Shown piece by piece: positions 58,153 through 64,000 of a DNA stretch of 64,000 nucleotides. The stretch lies in assembly GCF_900166665.1 (NCBI RefSeq), contig NZ_LT800494.1:4632001-4696000 (forward strand). The letters run 5' to 3'. The DNA comes from Cytobacillus gottheilii (GTDB lineage: Bacteria; Bacillota; Bacilli; Bacillales; Cytobacillaceae). Positions within the stretch are counted from its first letter, which is position 1; the number at the start of each line of letters is the position of its first letter. The notes beneath the pieces were generated by a model. The model saw only the letters and a list, made by a program, of their open reading frames with translations, was not told the DNA's origin and searched no databases. Both the position numbers and the translations under genes were made by a program.

Positions 58153-58662
58153 TCATTCCTTCCCTCGGCGCCATTTTTCAAAAATTTCTGCCACTTCATC
58201 CGGGAGAGCAATTTTAGAAGACGGTCTTTTCTCTTGGATTTTTTTGACCTTTTTTTGAATTTTACCTTCAATGACATTCATCTCATTGAGCAGCTCGCGG
58301 GCTGACTTCCGTAAAGCGCCTTGGCCAAAAATCACCCATTGCTCCGTATAATCAGAAGTAGCCACATGAATTTGCGTCCGGATGTTATTCAGGTCACTCG
58401 CAAGCTTTTCAATTCGTTCATCTGCCGACTCGTTATTCCGCGTAAAAATAACTTCCACTTTATAGTTTTTATACTTTTTTTCCGTTCCTTTTACAAAATG
58501 CGCGTCAAACACAATAATGACCCGAAACCCAGTATACCCTTGATATTCAGCCATTTTTTCCACTAGCCTGTCCCTGGCCGAAGCTAAATCCTTCTTTTTA
58601 AGCTCATCCAGCTCTGGCCAGGCGCCAATTATGTTATAGCCGTCTACAATCAAAATATCCAT
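58153..58662 (-). CDS. rae1: Rae1/YacP, NYN-domain ribosome-associated endonuclease
   Basis: A 169-residue PIN/NYN-fold protein. ILIVDGYNIIGAW holds the first active-site Asp, VIIVFDAHFV the second, and DERIEKLASDL a third acidic cluster. The B. subtilis orthologue enters the ribosomal A site and cleaves mRNA in frame. The C-terminal third is very basic. It overlaps rlmB by one base. Confidence 0.92.
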   Translation of the reverse strand: MDILIVDGYNIIGAWPELDELKKKDLASARDRLVEKMAEYQGYTGFRVIIVFDAHFVKGTEKKYKNYKVEVIFTRNNESADERIEKLASDLNNIRTQIHVATSDYTEQWVIFGQGALRKSARELLNEMNVIEGKIQKKVKKIQEKRPSSKIALPDEVAEIFEKWRRGKE

Positions 58663-59405
58663 TATCGTACATCAGGATTACGTTTCCTGTATACCTCATA
58701 CATAAGCAGTGCTGCAGCAACAGATGCATTCAAAGATGTTACATGTCCAGCCATCGGTAAACTCAGCAAAAAGTCACATTTGTCTTTAATCAGCCTGCCC
58801 ATTCCCTTTCCTTCACTGCCGATTACTAAACCCAGCGGCATAGTTCCATCAAATTGTCTGTAGTCTTGCTTACCGGATGCGTCTGTTCCTGCAATCCATA
58901 CACCACGTTCTTTTAATTCATCGATTGTTCTGGCCATATTGGTCACCCGTGCAACCGGTATATGCTCAATGGCACCAGTGGATGCTTTCGCTACAGTTGC
59001 CGTCAGTCCTACGGCTCTTCGTTTTGGAATGATAATACCATGCGCTCCTGCAGCATCAGCTGTCCGCATAATCGATCCAAGATTATGAGGGTCTTCGATT
59101 TCATCAAGCAGCAGGAAGAAAGGATCTTCATTTCTTTCTTCAGCACGAGCAAAAAGCTCGTCCACCTCTGCATACTGATAAGCTGCTACTGCCGCTACAA
59201 CTCCTTGATGTGTTCCTTCAACAAGCTGATCCAGCTTTTTTTTCGGTACAAATTGAACAAGCACGCCATTTGTTTTTGCTAAACCGATTACTTGCTGCAT
59301 CTGGCCGCTTTGGGAACCTTCAGCTATAAAAATTTTATTAATATCCCGATCCGATTTTAACGCTTCTATAACCGGGTTTTTACCAATGATAAAATCCTGA
59401 CTCAT
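58662..59405 (-). CDS. rlmB: 23S rRNA (guanosine-2'-O-)-methyltransferase RlmB
   Basis: A 247-residue SPOUT methyltransferase with an N-terminal substrate-binding domain (IIGKNPVIEAL) and the knotted SAM domain: LDEIEDPHNLGSIMRTADA, LVIGSEGKGMGRL and SLPMAGHVTSLNASVAAA. It modifies the P-site loop of 23S rRNA at the position equivalent to G2251. It is one base after mrnC and overlaps rae1. Confidence 0.93.
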   Translation of the reverse strand: MSQDFIIGKNPVIEALKSDRDINKIFIAEGSQSGQMQQVIGLAKTNGVLVQFVPKKKLDQLVEGTHQGVVAAVAAYQYAEVDELFARAEERNEDPFFLLLDEIEDPHNLGSIMRTADAAGAHGIIIPKRRAVGLTATVAKASTGAIEHIPVARVTNMARTIDELKERGVWIAGTDASGKQDYRQFDGTMPLGLVIGSEGKGMGRLIKDKCDFLLSLPMAGHVTSLNASVAAALLMYEVYRKRNPDVR

Positions 59406-59406
59406 T

Positions 59407-59826
59407 CTATTTGCCTCCTTCCTTTAGTTCGACGGAGCGGAATGCGGCTTGTATTAATTCCTCAAGCCGCTGCTCTCTGTCTGCTAAATATAAATAACCG
59501 ACCAACGCTTCAAACGCTGTACTGTAGCGATAGGTTTGGACGTCCGTGTTTTTAGGAATGGTTCCTGACTTAGCGTTCCTGCCTCTTCTCACAACTGCTT
59601 CCTCTTCCTCCGAAAGCAGACCTTCATTTAGAAAACCATGTATAACATGGGCTTGAGCCTTTGCTGACACATATCGTGTACCTTCTTTATGAAGCTGATG
59701 CGGTCTTACTTTTCCGCTTTGCAAAAGATGCCTTCGTACATATATCTCATAAACAGCATCTCCCATATAGGCAAGCGCAAGACTATTTAATTGTTTTTCA
59801 TCTAATTTTTCACTGTAGCTGAGCAT
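59407..59826 (-). CDS. mrnC: Mini-ribonuclease III
   Basis: A 139-residue RNase III catalytic domain without a double-stranded-RNA-binding domain, used in 23S rRNA maturation. [16 protein letters not shown] holds the catalytic acid cluster, and [29 protein letters not shown] the second. The ATG at 59826 follows GAGAGG and starts 4 bp after cysS; a TTG start at 59871 would overlap cysS by 41 bp. Confidence 0.94.
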   Translation of the reverse strand: MLSYSEKLDEKQLNSLALAYMGDAVYEIYVRRHLLQSGKVRPHQLHKEGTRYVSAKAQAHVIHGFLNEGLLSEEEEAVVRRGRNAKSGTIPKNTDVQTYRYSTAFEALVGYLYLADREQRLEELIQAAFRSVELKEGGK

Positions 59827-59830
59827 TTGT

Positions 59831-61234
59831 TCAGCCTCTCTTCCATCTGGTCCCTTGAGCTGTATCCTCAAGAATGATATTCATTTCCTTTAGCTTGTCG
59901 CGAATATCGTCTGCCAGCTGGAAGTTACGGTCTTTTCTTGCTTGAATTCTCTGCTCCAGCAATTGTTCAATTTCCTCATCAAGCAGTTCTTCTTGTTCTT
60001 TTTCAAGTGAAAGGCCTAAAACGGAGAATAAATCTTCAAACTCCTTTAAAAATGCATCAATAACAGCTGCAGAAGTGTTTTTCTCCATCAGATAGTAGTT
60101 AGCAAGCTTAGAAAGTTCAAATAGAACAGAAATAGCATTTGCAGTATTAAAATCATCGTCCATTGCAGTAATGAATTCTTCATGATGCTGACTGATCTTT
60201 TGCAGCCATTCTTCATTATGATCTGTCAGTTCCGCACTTGCCTGTTTGCGGTGCTTTAAGTTTTCATACGAAGTACGGATGCGCTCTAATCCAACTCTTG
60301 TGTTTTCGAGAAGTTCATCGTTGTAATTAATAGGATTACGGTAGTGAACAGAAAGCATAAAAAATCTTAATACTTGCGGGTCATGCTTCTTAATAATATC
60401 GTGCACAAGGACAAAGTTACCTAATGACTTCGACATCTTTTCATTATCAATATTAATATAGCCATTATGCATCCAGTAGCGTGCGAAGGTTTTTCCTGTT
60501 AAAGCCTCCGATTGAGCGATTTCATTCTCATGATGCGGGAATGAAAGATCTTGGCCGCCAGCATGAATATCAATCGTATCTCCCAGGTATTTTTTCGCCA
60601 TTGCCGAGCACTCGATATGCCAGCCTGGACGTCCTTGGCCCCAAGGACTATCCCACTTGATTTCGCCTTCTTTGGCTGATTTCCACAATACAAAATCCAG
60701 TGCATCTTGCTTCTTTTCTCCAATTGCAATCCGAGCACCAACTCGAAGTTCATCTATAGACTGATGTGAAAGCTTTCCATACCCATCAAATTTTCGCGTA
60801 TGGAAGTATACATCTCCTTCTGATTCATATGCATAGCCCTTATCAATTAGCGTTTGAATAAACTCAATGATAATATCCATGCTTTCAGTTACACGCGGAT
60901 GAACATCTGCACGTTTGCATCCTAGAGCTGTTACATCTTCAAAATAAGCATCAATAAAACGCTCCGCAATTTGCGGCACTTCTTCGCCCAATTCTTTCGC
61001 TGTACGAATTAACTTATCGTCAACATCTGTGAAATTTGAAACATAGTGTACATCGTAGCCTCTATATGTTAAATAATTTCTCACTGTATCAAATACAATT
61101 GGCGGACGGGCGTTCCCTATATGAATATAGTTATAAACCGTTGGTCCGCATACATACATTTTCACTTTCCCTTCCTCTAAAGGAATAAACGGTTCTTTTT
61201 TTCTTGTCAATGTATTATAAAGCTGAATAGCCAT
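59831..61234 (-). CDS. cysS: Cysteine--tRNA ligase
   Basis: A 467-residue class I synthetase. The HIGH motif is HIGNARP after [11 protein letters not shown] (zinc ligand Cys), [11 protein letters not shown] and [12 protein letters not shown] give further zinc ligands, and KMSKSLGN is the second signature. The ATG overlaps the cysE stop by one base. Expression depends on the shared cysteine T-box, so the enzyme rises when tRNA-Cys is uncharged. Confidence 0.98.
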   Translation of the reverse strand: MAIQLYNTLTRKKEPFIPLEEGKVKMYVCGPTVYNYIHIGNARPPIVFDTVRNYLTYRGYDVHYVSNFTDVDDKLIRTAKELGEEVPQIAERFIDAYFEDVTALGCKRADVHPRVTESMDIIIEFIQTLIDKGYAYESEGDVYFHTRKFDGYGKLSHQSIDELRVGARIAIGEKKQDALDFVLWKSAKEGEIKWDSPWGQGRPGWHIECSAMAKKYLGDTIDIHAGGQDLSFPHHENEIAQSEALTGKTFARYWMHNGYINIDNEKMSKSLGNFVLVHDIIKKHDPQVLRFFMLSVHYRNPINYNDELLENTRVGLERIRTSYENLKHRKQASAELTDHNEEWLQKISQHHEEFITAMDDDFNTANAISVLFELSKLANYYLMEKNTSAAVIDAFLKEFEDLFSVLGLSLEKEQEELLDEEIEQLLEQRIQARKDRNFQLADDIRDKLKEMNIILEDTAQGTRWKRG

Positions 61235-61881
61235 TATACTTTGCTCCTTTCTTTCTTTAACAACTCTAATTCATTTTTTAAGGCTAAAAGTTCCTCATCT
61301 ATTTCTTTCATTCGATCAAAAAGCGGATCCGGCAAATCCGTGTGATTTAAATCCTTGATCTTCACACCATCCTGCACCTTCACTCGTCCCGGAATCCCAA
61401 CCACTGTTGAATTAGGAGGAACATCGTGAAGCACCACTGAGCCAGCGCCGATTTTTGCATTTTCCCCTATCGTAATCGAGCCCAGTACTTTAGCTCCTGT
61501 CGCAATAAGGGCATTATCCAAAATAGTTGGATGCCGCTTTCCTTTTTCCTTGCCTGTTCCGCCTAATGTTACTCCTTGGAAAACTGTGACATTATCTCCA
61601 ATTTCACATGTTTCTCCAATAACAACTCCCATCCCATGATCAATAAAGAATTTCCTCCCTATTTTTGCACCAGGATGAATTTCAATTCCGGTGAAGAACC
61701 GGCTGAGCTGTGAAATCATTCTTGCCAGGAAATAAAATCGCTTTTTGTAAAACTTATGAGCAAGTCTGTGTGCCCAAACAGCATGCAAACCAGAATACGT
61801 TAAGATGACCTCCAAACTGCTTCGTGCAGCGGGATCTTGTTCAAAAACCACTCCAATGTCCTCTTTCATTCGCTTAAACAT
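61234..61881 (-). CDS. cysE: Serine O-acetyltransferase
   Basis: A 215-residue left-handed beta-helix acetyltransferase making O-acetylserine for cysteine synthesis. The active-site His is in [21 protein letters not shown], and hexapeptide repeats run to about residue 165. The ATG at 61881 ([20 protein letters not shown]) follows GGAGGGG; the longer frame lies in the leader. The C-terminal tail is charged ([15 protein letters not shown]), longer than minimal. Confidence 0.96.
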   Translation of the reverse strand: MFKRMKEDIGVVFEQDPAARSSLEVILTYSGLHAVWAHRLAHKFYKKRFYFLARMISQLSRFFTGIEIHPGAKIGRKFFIDHGMGVVIGETCEIGDNVTVFQGVTLGGTGKEKGKRHPTILDNALIATGAKVLGSITIGENAKIGAGSVVLHDVPPNSTVVGIPGRVKVQDGVKIKDLNHTDLPDPLFDRMKEIDEELLALKNELELLKKERSKV

Positions 61882-62059
61882 AAACACCCCTCCTCTGGGC
61901 GATTTGCTTTTCTCGAATAGTATTTTCCGGGAAATATTATCCGTGTGTCTTGGAATATTGCGCGTGTAAATCAGGAAACTGAATACTGCTGCCATTTGCT
62001 AATGAGTAAAAGACAAACATGGAAAACTCCTCCGCTATCATTCCCTTACCTTTGATCAA

Positions 62060-62330
62060 AATAAAAAACGCCCCTGTCAAATGACAGAGACGTTTTACCC
62101 GCGGTTCCACTCTGTTTAGACTAATCGTTTGAACGATCATGCCTCAACTTTAGCCTAATAACGGATAGGTTCCGCCTATATCTACAGCACTCTTTTCTAA
62201 AGAGTTATCTTATCGTTCGATACAGGGCTCAGAGGGGCACTTCAAAAAATGAGAGGCCTGAACCACTTTCAGCCGGTGATGGTTCTCTCTAAAAAGCTTC
62301 ATTTCCCTACTTTTCCTCTTCCACGCTTTA
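62060..62330 (-). ncRNA. Cysteine T-box riboswitch of cysE-cysS
   Basis: The T-box sequence AGAGTGGAACCGCGGGT (62097-62113) is exact and pairs with uncharged tRNA acceptor ends. It is followed by a terminator, a 15-bp stem 62082-62096 with 62065-62079, then a T-run. In stem I the likely specifier is TGC (62237-62239) in the GAAGTGCCCC context, a Cys codon, which fits the genes downstream. The terminator forms when tRNA-Cys is charged. The gap between this and the cysE start is ordinary leader. Confidence 0.95.
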
Positions 62331-62341
62331 AATTATTTTTA

Positions 62342-62371
62342 ATTATATTTACTATATTACATTTTTCCCAA
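62342..62371 (-). promoter_or_regulatory. cysE operon promoter
   Basis: TTGGGA (62366-62371), an 18-bp spacer and TATAAT (62342-62347) lie directly after the gltX stop and start the T-box RNA. Confidence 0.75.
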
Positions 62372-62375
62372 TATG

Positions 62376-63833
62376 TTAACCTAAAATGCTCATGATTCTG
62401 GTTTTTACTTTTTCTTTACCTAAAAGCTCAATGGCCTGCGGCAGATCCGGACCATGTGTCTGGCCTGTTGTTGCAGAACGTATCGGCATAAATAAGTTTT
62501 TCCCTTTTTGTCCTGTCTGCTTTTGTACAGCCTTCATTGCTGCTTTAATTCCATCAGCAGCAAACGGCTCAAGCTTTTCAATTTCAACTAAGAATGCATT
62601 TAACACTTCCGGCACCTGTTCGCCAGAAAGCACTTCTTTTGCTTCGTCTTCTATATTCATTTCCTCGGTAAAAAACAGTTCAGACATTTCGACGATCTCA
62701 GCACCGAAGCTCATTTTTTCCTGGTACAAAGCAATGAGTTTTCGCACCCACTCTTGTTTTTCAGGTGATAGCTGTTCCTCTACTTTTCCGGTTTTCACTA
62801 GATGCGGCAGAGAAAGGCTGACAAGTCGATCCAGATCAATCTTTTTCATATACTGATTGTTCAGCCATGTTAATTTTTGTTTATCAAACAGTGCTGGGGA
62901 TTTAGAAAGACGGCTTGCGTCAAATAAATCAATAAATTGTTCTTTACTATAGATTTCTTCTTCTCCAGCAGGCGACCAGCCAAGCAGTGCAATAAAGTTA
63001 AAGAGAGCTTCCGGTAAATAGCCAAGCTCTTCATATTGCTCAATAAATTGAATGATGGACTCATCCCGCTTGCTTAATTTTTTTCGGCTTTCATTGACAA
63101 TTAAAGTCATATGACCAAAAACAGGAGGCTCCCAGCCTAAAGCTTCATAAATCATTAATTGCTTTGGTGTGTTTGAAATATGATCATCTCCGCGTAGAAC
63201 ATGTGAGATGGCCATTAGATGATCATCGACAGCTACTGCAAAATTATATGTTGGAGTCCCATCCTTTTTCACAATTACATGATCACCAATGCCGTCTGAT
63301 TCAAACGATACCTGTCCTTTTACCATGTCATCAAAAGAGTATACAACCCCTTTTGGGACAAGGAATCGGATGCTCGGCTTTCTGCCTTCTGCTTCTAATG
63401 CTGCTCTTTGTTCATCCGTTAAATTGCGGCACTTTCCAGAGTAAATTGGATTTTCACCTTTTGCCATCTGTGCTTCGCGTTCTGCTTCCAGCTCTTCTTC
63501 TGTGCAGTAGCATTTATAAGCATGACCCTTCTCCAGCAATTCTTGTGCATATTTTTGATAAAGGTCATTTCTTTCAGATTGACGATAAGGACCATACTCT
63601 CCTTCTTTATCTACACTTTCATCCCAATCGATTCCAAGCCAATTTAGATATTTAAGCTGGCTCTCTTCTCCGCCTTCGATATTGCGCTTCTTATCAGTAT
63701 CCTCAATGCGGATAATAAATTTTCCGCCTTGCCTGCGTGCAAATAAATAATTGAATAAAGCTGTACGTGCATTTCCAATATGTAAATGTCCAGTTGGACT
63801 TGGTGCATAACGGACACGGATATTATTTGACAT
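62376..63833 (-). CDS. gltX: Glutamate--tRNA ligase
   Basis: A 485-residue class I synthetase. [13 protein letters not shown] is the HIGH motif and KLSKRDES the KMSKS equivalent. Cys residues in CYCTEEELE and the downstream CRN mark the zinc-like module. In Bacillus this enzyme is usually non-discriminating and also charges tRNA-Gln for the amidotransferase; that is family knowledge. The ATG at 63833 is 7 bp after GGAGG and an ATG one codon earlier is closer than ideal. Confidence 0.97.
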   Translation of the reverse strand: MSNNIRVRYAPSPTGHLHIGNARTALFNYLFARRQGGKFIIRIEDTDKKRNIEGGEESQLKYLNWLGIDWDESVDKEGEYGPYRQSERNDLYQKYAQELLEKGHAYKCYCTEEELEAEREAQMAKGENPIYSGKCRNLTDEQRAALEAEGRKPSIRFLVPKGVVYSFDDMVKGQVSFESDGIGDHVIVKKDGTPTYNFAVAVDDHLMAISHVLRGDDHISNTPKQLMIYEALGWEPPVFGHMTLIVNESRKKLSKRDESIIQFIEQYEELGYLPEALFNFIALLGWSPAGEEEIYSKEQFIDLFDASRLSKSPALFDKQKLTWLNNQYMKKIDLDRLVSLSLPHLVKTGKVEEQLSPEKQEWVRKLIALYQEKMSFGAEIVEMSELFFTEEMNIEDEAKEVLSGEQVPEVLNAFLVEIEKLEPFAADGIKAAMKAVQKQTGQKGKNLFMPIRSATTGQTHGPDLPQAIELLGKEKVKTRIMSILG

Positions 63834-63895
63834 CATAGTGCCTCCTTATTTTTTCGCTTCATTTTTCGTAATTTCTCTAAGCTGCTAATGCTGCA

Positions 63896-64000
63896 TTAGC
63901 TTTCGCGCTTTTTTAATAACACAACCGCCTGGGAAACAATCCCTTCACCTCTGCCAGGAAAACCAAGCTTTTCAGTTGTTGTTGCTTTCACATTAATGTT
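63896..64000 (-). CDS. ispF: IspF, C-terminal end (cut by window edge)
   Basis: The last 34 residues of 2-C-methyl-D-erythritol 2,4-cyclodiphosphate synthase of the MEP isoprenoid pathway. [19 protein letters not shown] is the conserved C-terminal signature, which includes the CDP-binding Thr and Glu. The rest lies beyond 64000. It is upstream of gltX, as in B. subtilis. A short palindrome GCTAATGC-A-GCATTAGC overlaps the stop region. Confidence 0.93.
   Translation of the reverse strand, partial: NINVKATTTEKLGFPGRGEGIVSQAVVLLKKRES

Overview
The window is a chromosomal segment from a spore-forming member of the Bacillaceae. Two things show this. The first is the presence of sporulation and germination genes (pdaB, kbaA, gerD, cwlD, sigH). 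The second is a gene order that follows the Bacillus subtilis rpoB / S10-spc-alpha region almost gene for gene. The main gene cluster is on the minus strand, so read 5'->3' it runs from high to low coordinates: ispF (end only), gltX, [Cys T-box] cysE, cysS, mrnC, rlmB, rae1, sigH, rpmG, secE, nusG, rplK, rplA, [L10 leader] rplJ, rplL, a methyltransferase, rpoB, rpoC, rplGB, rpsL, rpsG, fusA, tuf, then the S10-spc-alpha ribosomal superoperon from rpsJ to rplQ, ecfA1, ecfA2, ecfT, truA, [L13 leader] rplM and rpsI.

Region by region. 1-5140: start of an unknown gene, pdaB (+), kbaA (-), gerD (+), salA (-), cwlD (-) and ybaK (-), i.e. the conserved sporulation and cell-wall cluster. 5300-19000: an accessory block between ybaK and rpsI, which are close neighbours in B. 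subtilis. It holds a DedA membrane protein, a nitroreductase, a KDG kinase/KDPG aldolase pair, a sensor kinase/response regulator pair divergent from a two-gene ABC exporter, and a malate module (malic enzyme, 2-hydroxycarboxylate transporter, MalR, MalK). 19280-24880: rpsI, rplM, truA, the ECF transporter energising module, then about 770 bp without a gene but with strong hairpins. 24514-39421: the ribosomal superoperon with rpoA, infA, map, adk and secY. 40030-44763: tuf, fusA, rpsG, rpsL, rplGB. 44917-52175: rpoC and rpoB. 52590-58082: ribosomal stalk proteins, nusG, secE, rpmG, sigH. 58153-64000: rae1, rlmB, mrnC, cysS, cysE, gltX and the tail of ispF.

Regulation can be read in many places. 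There are good sigma-A promoters before rpsJ, rplGB, rplJ, rplK, rpmG, sigH, rplM, kdgK and the cysE leader, and candidate forespore and mother-cell promoters before gerD and pdaB. A cysteine-type T-box lies before cysE, and L10 and L13 autoregulatory leaders are present. There are plausible operators for the KDG pathway, for the two-component/ABC module (an 11-bp-period direct repeat) and for the malate transporter (a 17-bp palindrome).

No clear new defence, mobile or biosynthetic system is visible. The best leads are: a 314-bp element with perfect 17-bp terminal inverted repeats at 13000-13313, whose structured core recurs at 20330-20446; the hairpin-rich region downstream of rplQ that ends in a strong terminator; the unassigned sensor kinase/regulator/ABC module with its direct-repeat operator; and an Asn where the catalytic Asp of the NodB fold is expected in PdaB. 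Starts were moved from the longest reading frame wherever a Shine-Dalgarno sequence and family length agreed on an internal codon.
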